A stretch of DNA of 64,000 nucleotides. Origin: CALDTK01 sp965213735. GTDB taxonomy: Bacteria; Bacteroidota; Bacteroidia; Chitinophagales; Saprospiraceae. The DNA lies in NCBI GenBank assembly GCA_965213735.1, contig CBDCAB010000006.1:186001-250000 (forward strand), read 5' to 3'. Position numbers and translations under genes: made by a program. Shown here piece after piece: positions 20,550 to 27,671 of this stretch. The stretch's first letter is position 1, and the number at the start of each line of letters is the position of its first letter. The notes under the pieces are model-generated. The model was not told where the DNA came from. It ran no database searches and saw only the letters and a program-made list of their open reading frames with translations.

Positions 20550-21194
20550 TTGGCAAGAAGAAGATCAGGTGGCCGTCGCAGGAAGCCAACCCCACGCAGG
20601 GAAGAGCCTAAGCACCGTATAAACGATTTCATCCGAGTACCCGAAGTACGGCTCGTAGGTGACAACCTTGAAGAAATAGCAGAAGTCGCTGGGCGCGATA
20701 TAGAATCCTCGGTGTACGATACGCGAGATGTTAAGCGCTGGGCCCGCGAGCTCGAACAGGATTTAGTCGAGATTAGCGGCAAGGCTACCCCTCCGGTGGT
20801 GCGCATCATGGATTACTCCAAATTCCTCTACGATCAGAAGAAGAAGGAGAAGGAGATGAAGGCCAAGCAGGTCAAGACGGTTATTAAGGAGATTCGGTTT
20901 GGGCCAAATACCGATGATCACGACTTTGATTTCAAGCTTCGCCATGCGCGTGGATTTTTGGAGGAGGGTTCTAAAATTAAGGCTTACGTTCACTTCCGCG
21001 GTCGCTCGATCGTGTTTAAAGATCGTGGTGAGTTGCTCTTGTTGCGCTTCATCAAGGAGTTGGCTGACTTAGGTGCGGCTGAAGAGTTGCCGAAGATGGA
21101 GGGTCGCCGAATGAATGTGATCATTGCTCCGCTCAAGAAGAAGCCTGGTGGCTCGTCTAAGTCGAAGCAGGAGAACTCGGACGACGAAGATTAA
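20550..21194 (+). CDS. infC: Translation initiation factor IF-3
   Basis: IF-3 binds the 30S subunit, prevents premature 50S joining and proofreads start-codon selection. The 214-residue protein has an arginine-rich N-terminal tail, the N-domain (I-N-D-F-I-R-V-P-E-V-R-L-V) and, after a lysine-rich linker helix near residues 93-110, the C-domain (E-I-R-F-G-P-N-T-D-D-H-D). The C-terminus has an extra Lys/Ser/Asp-rich tail common in Bacteroidota. The only plausible start is TTG at 20550; no in-frame ATG lies between the preceding terminator and the conserved domain. A rare start codon is characteristic of infC (AUU in enteric bacteria), where it allows autoregulation. The gene heads infC-rpmI-rplT. 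Confidence 0.95.
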   Translation: MARRRSGGRRRKPTPRREEPKHRINDFIRVPEVRLVGDNLEEIAEVAGRDIESSVYDTRDVKRWARELEQDLVEISGKATPPVVRIMDYSKFLYDQKKKEKEMKAKQVKTVIKEIRFGPNTDDHDFDFKLRHARGFLEEGSKIKAYVHFRGRSIVFKDRGELLLLRFIKELADLGAAEELPKMEGRRMNVIIAPLKKKPGGSSKSKQENSDDED

Positions 21195-21238
21195 GGTTTT
21201 ATAGAGAGATTAGCTCGGGGTTTGTCTGAGGAAAAGCG

Positions 21239-21246
21239 TAACTTTG
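21239..21246 (+). promoter_or_regulatory. Candidate -7 box for rpmI-rplT
   Basis: TAACTTTG is a perfect match to TAnnTTTG and lies 21 nt before the rpmI ATG. A TTTG at 21221-21224 could serve as -33 element, but the 14-nt gap is shorter than usual. It would allow the ribosomal protein genes to be expressed apart from infC. Confidence 0.5.
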
Positions 21247-21267
21247 CGCTCCCTAAAGGGTACCGTT

Positions 21268-21462
21268 ATGCCAAAAATGAAAACTCACTCGAGCGCGAAG
21301 AAGCGTTTCAAGCTTACCGGCTCGGGAAAAGTCAAGCGTTTCCAGGCTTATACGTCGCACATGATGCGGAATAAGACGAAGAAGCAAAAGGACCGTCTTC
21401 AGGGTTCGACTATTGCTTCAGACGCAGACACTCCACGACTCAAGCGCCTGCTCTGCAAGTAG
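21268..21462 (+). CDS. rpmI: 50S ribosomal protein L35
   Basis: The 64-residue protein begins M-P-K-M-K-T-H-S-S-A-K-K-R-F, the canonical L35 start. I therefore chose the ATG at 21268 rather than an upstream in-frame TTG at 21244, which falls within the candidate promoter. L35 binds 23S rRNA in the large subunit. It is highly basic, of normal family length, and sits in the conserved infC-rpmI-rplT order, 73 nt after infC and 109 nt before rplT. Confidence 0.96.
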   Translation: MPKMKTHSSAKKRFKLTGSGKVKRFQAYTSHMMRNKTKKQKDRLQGSTIASDADTPRLKRLLCK

Positions 21463-21483
21463 AGCACGTTCAACTTTAACGAG

Positions 21484-21556
21484 GGTGTAGGAGCTTCAAG
21501 CTTTCGCTCACGCTGCGGATGCTGTTCTAGTTTCCGCAGTTGCGAAACCCTACACC
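21484..21556 (+). promoter_or_regulatory. Structured rpmI-rplT spacer, candidate L20 autoregulatory leader
   Basis: The outer arms GGTGTAGG (21484-21491) and CCTACACC (21549-21556) enclose an inner hairpin CTGCGGA / TCCGCAG (21513-21519 with 21533-21539). The nested stems fill the 109-nt spacer and end 15 nt before the rplT start. L20 is known in other phyla to repress its own operon by binding a folded mRNA site. The analogy is inference, since the Bacteroidota element is not one I can match to a known family. Confidence 0.5.
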
Positions 21557-21571
21557 GCACTAAACTTTTTT

Positions 21572-21919
21572 ATGCCAAGAGCAACAAACCGCGTAGCCTC
21601 CAGGGCTCGCCGCAAGAAGATTCTCAAGATGGCCCGCGGCTACTTCGGTGCCCGGTCTAAGGTTTATACGGTCGCCAAGAATGCGGTCGAGAAAGGCCTG
21701 CAGTATGCATACCGCGATCGTCGCAACAAGAAGCGGGCGTTTCGTCGTCTATGGATTGCTCGTATCAATGCTGGTGCTCGTCTACACGGCACTACCTACA
21801 GCAAGCTGATGCACGGCCTCAACCAGCAGGGCAGTACCCTCAACCGTAAGGTGCTTGCCGATATGGCGATGAACCATCCAGCTGTATTTGAGAGCATTGT
21901 GAAGGGCGCGAGCAAGTAA
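21572..21919 (+). CDS. rplT: 50S ribosomal protein L20
   Basis: The 115-residue protein is clear L20: the very basic N-terminal helix (S-R-A-R-R-K-K-I-L-K-M-A-R-G-Y-F-G) followed by the globular domain with R-R-L-W-I-A-R-I-N-A-G-A-R. L20 is an early 23S rRNA binding protein needed to start large-subunit assembly. The gene is the last of the infC-rpmI-rplT unit, is preceded by a structured spacer, and is followed within 30 nt by a terminator. Confidence 0.97.
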   Translation: MPRATNRVASRARRKKILKMARGYFGARSKVYTVAKNAVEKGLQYAYRDRRNKKRAFRRLWIARINAGARLHGTTYSKLMHGLNQQGSTLNRKVLADMAMNHPAVFESIVKGASK

Positions 21920-21948
21920 GGCCGCACTCTTTATTAATGTAGAAGTTA

Positions 21949-21985
21949 AACCCCTATTGAGCTGAGGCTTGGTAGGGGTTTTTTT
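21949..21985 (+). terminator. Rho-independent terminator after rplT
   Basis: AACCCCTA (21949-21956) pairs with TAGGGGTT (21973-21980), followed by five more T residues. It ends the infC-rpmI-rplT transcript. Confidence 0.88.
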
Positions 21986-22024
21986 GGTGGGAGGAGGATG
22001 GGTGAGCACCTCCATAGCCCCCCA

Positions 22025-22374
22025 GCCTGACCACAACATTGTGGTCAGGCCAGCCCGTCTGCCCACTACGTGGTCAAACGAACTGGCCGAACACGTGGTG
22101 GACCTAACTGGCCTATTTAGGGCTTTGTCAGGTTGCGCGTGCTTTAGCGCGGATTGATTTGCAGTGCGCACGCTCGGAGCAGGTCTCATGCGGCGAAGTA
22201 TTGCAGTGCTTGAGGCCAAGTTCCTCGCAGGTACTTCCGCACAGGTACCCGACGGACCTGATCTTGAACTATATTCTTTAGAAGGATAGAGCTATTGATC
22301 AGGTCCATCGGGTACTACCCAGCACCCAGCACCCAGCACCCACCTAACCACAAGATTGTGGTCAGGCCAGCCCC
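22025..22374. repeat. Gene-free region with palindrome, direct repeats and a long hairpin
   Basis: This is the core of the 592-bp gap between rplT and the next gene. A near-perfect palindrome with 12-bp arms and a 2-nt centre lies at 22025-22050. Most of its right half, with the downstream GGCCAGCCC, recurs as a direct repeat at about 22346-22374. Between the copies is a long inverted repeat (22045-22063 form excluded; arms 22245-22263 and 22297-22315, 18 of 19 bases paired, 33-nt loop). Three tandem CAGCACC units follow at about 22319-22341. I see no credible gene. A small mobile-element remnant, a structured RNA or a protein-binding locus are all possible. Confidence 0.6.
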
Positions 22375-22436
22375 TAATCCCTAGCTTTCATACCCACACC
22401 GACAGACGTTTATTCACCCCCGATTAGCGTACAAAG

Positions 22437-22470
22437 AAAGCCCCACCAACCGCTAGGTTGATGGGGCTTT
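22437..22470 (-). terminator. Terminator after the first T9SS protein gene
   Basis: AAAGCCCCACCAACC pairs with GGTTGATGGGGCTTT around a 4-nt loop, with one mismatch. Read on the minus strand it ends in CTTTCTTTG, about 40 nt past the stop codon at 22512. Confidence 0.8.
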
Positions 22471-22511
22471 GCTAGGAGGGTAGCGAGGCTACCTCCCTCA
22501 GCACCAAGTGC

Positions 22512-24521
22512 TTAGCGATTAATCATCACGGGTTTGCTGCCCTGACGGGCATCAGCAGTAGTTGCTTGGATGTAGTAGAGTCCGTTAGCTAAGCCTTGAG
22601 TAGGAATCTCAAGCATGCCTTGCTGAACGTTATCGCGTACATAGGAGCGAATTTGCTGACCAGTAGCATTGATCACCTTAAATACAACGCGCTCGTTCTG
22701 CTCAAAATCGAAGGCTACACGAATCATATCGGAAGCTGGATTGGGAGAGACACTGAATGCGCTGGCGTCGAGTGGTGTCTTGTTGGAAATGAGCAACTGG
22801 CTAATCCACGCAGGATTATAGGGTGCCGCGGATGTGAAGAAGCTGTAGTTGTAGCCGTTCGTCTCTGTCGCGATGACGGTAGCGTACCGAGAAACACCTA
22901 AGCTGTCATTTGCAAGCGAGTAACCTCCATAGCTTGGGCCGTTGCCAATACCAAGGAAGATATCGTCATCGTCAATGTTCGCACCTGTGGCTTTGAAAAT
23001 TTTGGCTTGTACAATGAAGCCAATGTAATCAGAGCTCAGTTGAACAGACTCCTGATCATTGACTGGACGCACGATGTAGGAGCCATCATCATTTGGAAAA
23101 GTGGCTGCGTCAACATCGTACTCGAGCAGCGATAATTCGTCGAACTCATCAGGAGTAACAGCGCCGTCACCGTCAAGATCGCCGAACCATCCTAGCACGC
23201 TTACCTCGAGGACTGGTGATGAGTTGTTGTTAGCCAACCCTTCATAACCGACGCCAAAACCGATCGAATCTACAAGTACGCTGTCGGTGTTGTTAGGGAC
23301 GTAGTAAATCGCTCCTAGTGTGAGATCCTGGTTAGGTCCTGCTCCTGAGCGAGTATTGCGACTGAATCCCGGGCTTTTACCGAAGCGGTTCTCGGTGATT
23401 TCGAAGTTGAAACCAAACGAATTATCTGCCGGGTCGAAGTCATCGTCAATGTTAGGACCAGTTAAGATGTAAGACACCCGATATAAACCAACTTCATCCG
23501 GCATTGGGATCTTCCGTAGCAAAACGTTGTTCTCAACGAACGCACCAGCTGGTACTACGCCATAATTGAGAGAATCTTCCGCTACAGTTGCACCGAAGAC
23601 GCTTCCGTCGTATTCCCGCACTAATACTTGTAGTGTTAGTTCTTGATCCTCTCCTCCTTCATTGTAAAGGTCGGTGACGAATACAAGGCTGTCCAATTGT
23701 GTGACTGGAGTATAGTAGTTTGGAGCTGCAGCAAAGAATTGGTTGTCAATGCGAACAGAAACACTGGGTAAGCTACTGACCAGTATGTCATCAATGGCCC
23801 AGCCATAGAAGCCACCGTCGTAGGTAAAGCGAATTTGGACACTGTCGCTGCCTAAAAATTGGTCTGGAACTCGAAAAAGCTCTAATCCACGAGTTGACGT
23901 ATTATTCGTCAGCATGTTCTCGTAGGGAATGGTCACGTCGTTAGCAACGTCAGGAGATCTAAAGCTGATTGACAGTGATCTATCGTTTAGAGCTCGGTAG
24001 TAGGAGTAAAACTGTAACGATAAAGCACCAGTCGCGGAAGAGAAGTCATAGTAAGGACTTGCTAATGTCTGGTTCAAGACCGGATATGGTGGAGCACCAG
24101 GACTAAAAGCACCAAACTGGGTTACGTGATTGAGGTATGCGAAGAAGGCATAGCCGTTCTCACGTGTAGGTGAGTCAAAGTCTGGTAGGAAGCGCAGAGC
24201 GCTTTGGAAGGCACTCAAGGATAGCGAATCCCTCCACTCCCATAGGATTGTGTCAATGGGTGTCACGGCCTCCACGGTCCAACCACGAAGGGTGTCCGAA
24301 AAGTCGTAGTCCACAACCGTATCAGCAAGGGGAGCATTCACTGGATGTGCGAATATGGTGTGGCTCTCAGTTTGGCCGAGGTTGTCCTCTGCTGGGGAGT
24401 AGGAGGTGATGGTAGCAGGCCTTTCCACTGCTTGTTCCGGCAGGGTGCCCTGAGCATTAATTAAAGTGGTTGTGCTCGCAGCAGAGGCTGTAAGCAACAA
24501 AATTTTGGAAAAGTTCATCAT
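22512..24521 (-). CDS. T9SS-secreted protein with EF-hand-like loop (paralogue 1)
   Basis: The 669-residue protein has a signal peptide (M-M-N-F-S-K-I-L-L-L, cut after N-A-Q) and ends in a T9SS type A sorting domain (S-P-N-P-A-S-D-M-I to the C-terminal N-R). In between are beta-rich, MAM/jelly-roll-like segments (W-A-I-D-D-I-L-V) and a canonical calcium loop D-L-D-G-D-G-A-V-T-P-D-E. The longer frame to 24671 is rejected because it would run through the terminator of the upstream gene; the start is 24521 or the adjacent ATG at 24518. It is closely related along its whole length to the next gene, so the pair is a tandem duplication. Ligand and function are unknown; export to the surface or medium is expected. 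Confidence 0.9.
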   Translation of the reverse strand: MMNFSKILLLTASAASTTTLINAQGTLPEQAVERPATITSYSPAEDNLGQTESHTIFAHPVNAPLADTVVDYDFSDTLRGWTVEAVTPIDTILWEWRDSLSLSAFQSALRFLPDFDSPTRENGYAFFAYLNHVTQFGAFSPGAPPYPVLNQTLASPYYDFSSATGALSLQFYSYYRALNDRSLSISFRSPDVANDVTIPYENMLTNNTSTRGLELFRVPDQFLGSDSVQIRFTYDGGFYGWAIDDILVSSLPSVSVRIDNQFFAAAPNYYTPVTQLDSLVFVTDLYNEGGEDQELTLQVLVREYDGSVFGATVAEDSLNYGVVPAGAFVENNVLLRKIPMPDEVGLYRVSYILTGPNIDDDFDPADNSFGFNFEITENRFGKSPGFSRNTRSGAGPNQDLTLGAIYYVPNNTDSVLVDSIGFGVGYEGLANNNSSPVLEVSVLGWFGDLDGDGAVTPDEFDELSLLEYDVDAATFPNDDGSYIVRPVNDQESVQLSSDYIGFIVQAKIFKATGANIDDDDIFLGIGNGPSYGGYSLANDSLGVSRYATVIATETNGYNYSFFTSAAPYNPAWISQLLISNKTPLDASAFSVSPNPASDMIRVAFDFEQNERVVFKVINATGQQIRSYVRDNVQQGMLEIPTQGLANGLYYIQATTADARQGSKPVMINR

Positions 24522-24653
24522 GCAGGTTGTGTGAGTTAGACCGGCAAGGTAAATAATCCTATCAGACTCACCGCATATGACTGTAAATATGTCGGATAAA
24601 AAACACTCATGTTCAAAAGTGTAGAAACGCTCTTCTCCGCACGACCTACCGCA

Positions 24654-24690
24654 TAAAAAAAGCCGCTCCAACCTGGTGGCTGGAGCGGCT
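24654..24690 (-). terminator. Terminator after the second T9SS protein gene
   Basis: AGCCGCTCCA (24661-24670) pairs perfectly with TGGAGCGGCT (24681-24690). On the minus strand it is followed by a run of seven T residues. It lies 23 nt beyond the stop codon at 24713 and separates the two paralogues. Confidence 0.92.
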
Positions 24691-24712
24691 AGCTGGGGCG
24701 TGTAGAAGCTAC

Positions 24713-26554
24713 CTAGTGATTCACTACCACAGTCTTGTGACCCTGACGCATGTCTGATGTTGTTGCCTGGATATGGTACAAGCCATTTGGCAAGCCAGCA
24801 GTGGGTATTTCAAAGAAACCTTGATCAATACTTTCCTGAACGTAAGAGCGTATCTGCTGCCCAGTAGAGGTAATCACCTTGAAGATTACCCGCTCATCCG
24901 TACCAAAGTCATACGCTATACGTATGTGATCAGACGCTGGGTTAGGAGAAACTCGAAAAGCTTCTTCATCTAAGGCTTCGAACTCGCGGGTTCCAATAGG
25001 ATCCATGCTGATCCATGAGGGAGCATAGGGCGCTAAGCCTCCAAAAAAGCTGTAGTCAAACCCGCTATCAGTTTCGATGACATGAGCAAACTTTTCACGT
25101 CCGAGCGAGTCGGTAGCAAGCGAATAAGCAAAATACGACCTATCGTTGCCTACTACAATGCGAACATCATCATCTGTAGCTGGAGCTGCAGGCGACGGCA
25201 CGTACCGTACCAAGGTGATGAAACCGATGTAATCATCCGATAGCTCAACGGAACCATCTTCTTGATCAGCGGGAATGACATAGGTTGTTCCGGCGTTCGA
25301 GAAGGTTAGGGTGTCAATAGTATACTCGGTGAGGCCAAGCTCAACAATCTCGTCGTCATCAACTGATCCGTCGCCGTTGAGATCGCCTTTCCAGCCTTGA
25401 ATAGAGACTTCCAAGACAGCTTCCGCGCCGCCGTTGTTGCTGACATTTACGGATGATGCTCCAAAACCAACTGAGTCAACTTGTACAAGGCCGATGTTAT
25501 TGGGCACGTAATACACAGCTCCAAGGCTGATCTGAGGATTGTCGCCAGCAACTGTCGCCGTGCGAGCAGGACTTTCCGATTTAGCGAAGAGATCTTCTGT
25601 GATTAAAAATGTATATTCCAGGGTGTCACCAGTTGTCGCAACATTTTCATCAATTCGATCGCCGAGCAGGACATACTGAACTATGTATTCACCAACCTCA
25701 TCCGGCATTGGATAGGTTTGGGTGAAGGTCTTGTTTTCTAAAGTAGTCGCGGCTGGCACCGTACCATAGTCATTAGTTGCTGTAAAGAGCTGAGTGCCAG
25801 GTACGCCAGCTGTTACTTCAAAGACAGTAACTTTAACTTGAAGATCCAAATCTGCACCACCACGATTTCGCACATCAGTTACAAAGACAAGTGTATCAAG
25901 TTGTGATACTGGCGTAGCGTAGTTAGGAGCTACAGCAAAAAAGTCTGTTGCTAAGCTAACATCCACCTGTGTAAGCTGGCTGGAAATGGCAACATCATCA
26001 ATCTGCCAAGCATAATCGCAGCCTCCCTGGAAGCGGAAGCCGATGACCACACTGTCCTGACCTGCAGCAATTGTTGAAATGTCGAGCCGCTGAAAGGTAG
26101 GATTTGGCCCAGAGAAGTTGTTCGCACCTACTCCAGCATTGACTTCTATTGAAACGAAGCTCATACCACCATCAGTAGAAACGTCAACGAATACGTCGTC
26201 TTGGAATTTGCGGTACAATTCCTGCCAGCGAAGCTCGACTTCTGTTTCACCAGTAAAATTGAGCATTGGACTGGCTAGTCTGGCATTCTGCCCGCTAAGA
26301 GTGCAGAGCAGGTCGCTGTCGAAAAGGGCGAAGCCATTGGCTGCTGTAGTTGACGCTATGGTATCAGTAGCGAATGATCCCGTTGGACCTACTGTAGAAA
26401 AGACCCAGTTGTCTGAGCCCAAAAGCGCGGTCGGTGTCCAGCCATCGAGGTTACCATCGAAATCGTAGTAAACAAGGGTGTCAGATTGTGCTGTCGCCGA
26501 GCCTAAGGCTGAGACAAAAAGGCACATTGTGAAGAATCTAGTAAACATCTGCAT
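24713..26554 (-). CDS. T9SS-secreted protein with EF-hand-like loop (paralogue 2)
   Basis: The 613-residue protein shares the plan of its downstream neighbour: signal peptide ending A-T-A-Q, a MAM-like beta-sandwich (W-Q-I-D-D-V-A-I), a segment with F-F-A-V-A-P-N-Y, a calcium loop D-L-N-G-D-G-S-V-D-D-D-E, and a type A sorting domain (V-S-P-N-P-A-S-D-H-I). The start is set at the ATG of M-Q-M-F; M-F-T at 26548 is equally possible, while the longer frame adds a non-hydrophobic extension. The two genes keep the same domain order but differ throughout, so the duplication is not recent. T9SS export and surface attachment or release are inferred from the C-terminal domain. Confidence 0.9.
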   Translation of the reverse strand: MQMFTRFFTMCLFVSALGSATAQSDTLVYYDFDGNLDGWTPTALLGSDNWVFSTVGPTGSFATDTIASTTAANGFALFDSDLLCTLSGQNARLASPMLNFTGETEVELRWQELYRKFQDDVFVDVSTDGGMSFVSIEVNAGVGANNFSGPNPTFQRLDISTIAAGQDSVVIGFRFQGGCDYAWQIDDVAISSQLTQVDVSLATDFFAVAPNYATPVSQLDTLVFVTDVRNRGGADLDLQVKVTVFEVTAGVPGTQLFTATNDYGTVPAATTLENKTFTQTYPMPDEVGEYIVQYVLLGDRIDENVATTGDTLEYTFLITEDLFAKSESPARTATVAGDNPQISLGAVYYVPNNIGLVQVDSVGFGASSVNVSNNGGAEAVLEVSIQGWKGDLNGDGSVDDDEIVELGLTEYTIDTLTFSNAGTTYVIPADQEDGSVELSDDYIGFITLVRYVPSPAAPATDDDVRIVVGNDRSYFAYSLATDSLGREKFAHVIETDSGFDYSFFGGLAPYAPSWISMDPIGTREFEALDEEAFRVSPNPASDHIRIAYDFGTDERVIFKVITSTGQQIRSYVQESIDQGFFEIPTAGLPNGLYHIQATTSDMRQGHKTVVVNH

Positions 26555-26675
26555 GCAAGTGAATTTGGTTAAGTCGCAAACTACACGAAAAAGGCTAGGC
26601 ATAATCAGCCATAACCGCTATTTGACACGCTCGTCAAAGTGTAGCTGCCTGCAAAGCCCTTATCTTGCTGCTCTG

Positions 26676-27671
26676 TCAGCCCACCGACACCCCCCCCAGC
26701 TCCCCCAACACCTCCGCCACCCCCAAAGGCCTTACCCCCACGTGCCGACACGCCAAGGCACCCGCTACATTGGCGAGCTCGAGTAGCTGACTAGGCGTGG
26801 CACCAGCAAGCAGCCCAAGTGCCACCACAGCCGCCACGCTATCGCCCGCCCCGCAAACATCAACCACCTCCTGCTGATGAGCCGCCTGCCACTCCAATTG
26901 CTCAGCACCACTACTCACCACAGCGCCATGCTTGCCGAGGGTGATGAGCGAAATCCCGTGCTCGAGCCGCTCACGTATAGCAGCATCAGCGGCCGCTAAC
27001 CTTTCCGGATCGCTTGGGTCGAGCTGCAAGCCCGGTAAGGCATCCGCAGTTTCTTTGAAGTTTGGTTTGAGAAGACTTACCCCCCGGTAGTGCCAGAAAT
27101 TGCGAAGTTTTGGATCCACTACCGTCGGCACTCCTGTTTTGGCGCAAGCCTGCAAGACCGCCCCGATAAGTTTTGGCGAAAGCACACCCTTATCATAATC
27201 CTCAATAAGCACCACCTCCGGCCAGCCTGCTGCCAGCTCCTTGTTGATAACGCGCTGTAAATCAGCGAATTCGACTTCGTTGCACAAGTGCACATCTTCG
27301 GTATCGACCCGCAAAAGTTGCTGACCCTGCGACATCACCCTCGCCTTGCGCGTGGTACGGCGCGTCGCACTCACCAGCAGCCCATTCGTATCTACTGCAG
27401 CTTCTGCACATGCTTGCACCAGCCGCTGACCCGGCTCATCATTCCCAATCAGTCCGACGAGCTTCACCTTGGCACCCAAACCCAAGGCATTGAGCGCCAC
27501 ATTGGCCGCACCACCCGGCCGCACCACCCGCCTATCCAAACTCACCACCGGCACCGGCGCCTCCGGACTCACCCGCTCCACATGGCCATACAGATACTCA
27601 TCGAGCATCACATCGCCAATCACGAGCACGCGTTTGCCGGCAAAGCGATAGATCAATTCTGGCAGCGTCAT
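26676..27671 (-). CDS. hldA: D-glycero-beta-D-manno-heptose-7-phosphate kinase
   Basis: The 331-residue PfkB-family sugar kinase has the RfaE N-domain signature (G-D-V-M-L-D-E-Y near residues 19-26, G-G-A-A-N-V-A near 53-59) and the catalytic G-A-G-D at 274-277 with Asp277 as base. It lacks the nucleotidyltransferase half of bifunctional HldE, so the adenylyl step must be encoded elsewhere. It phosphorylates heptose-7-phosphate for the inner core of lipopolysaccharide. The ATG follows the kdtA stop codon with no gap, consistent with translational coupling. It contains two copies of the recurrent GTTTT-GCGNAAGC word 34 bp apart. Confidence 0.9.
   Translation of the reverse strand: MTLPELIYRFAGKRVLVIGDVMLDEYLYGHVERVSPEAPVPVVSLDRRVVRPGGAANVALNALGLGAKVKLVGLIGNDEPGQRLVQACAEAAVDTNGLLVSATRRTTRKARVMSQGQQLLRVDTEDVHLCNEVEFADLQRVINKELAAGWPEVVLIEDYDKGVLSPKLIGAVLQACAKTGVPTVVDPKLRNFWHYRGVSLLKPNFKETADALPGLQLDPSDPERLAAADAAIRERLEHGISLITLGKHGAVVSSGAEQLEWQAAHQQEVVDVCGAGDSVAAVVALGLLAGATPSQLLELANVAGALACRHVGVRPLGVAEVLGELGGVSVG
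27136..27183 (+). repeat. Two copies of recurrent DNA word GTTTT(G/T)GCGNAAGC
   Basis: Copies at 27136-27149 and 27170-27183 are the closest pair of 22 in the window. Other plus-strand copies: 794-806, 10025-10037, 15508-15521, 16289-16302, 32700-32713, 36125-36138, 40203-40216, 49515-49528 and 52735-52748. Minus-strand copies: 16612-16625, 27748-27761, 30649-30662, 30773-30786, 35270-35282, 39512-39524, 42135-42147, 54593-54606, 58344-58357, 58972-58985 and 62698-62711. Thirteen have TTTTGG, four TTTTTG and five TTTTG before CGNAAGC; N is A in 11, C in 4, G in 4 and T in 3. Confidence 0.85.

Noticed and set aside
21969..22157. 62-codon ORF in the repeat region after rplT
   Set aside because: It starts inside the rplT terminator T-tract and runs through the palindrome.
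24522..24671. N-terminal extension of T9SS paralogue 1
   Set aside because: It would cross the terminator of the upstream gene and put 50 non-hydrophobic residues before a clear signal peptide.
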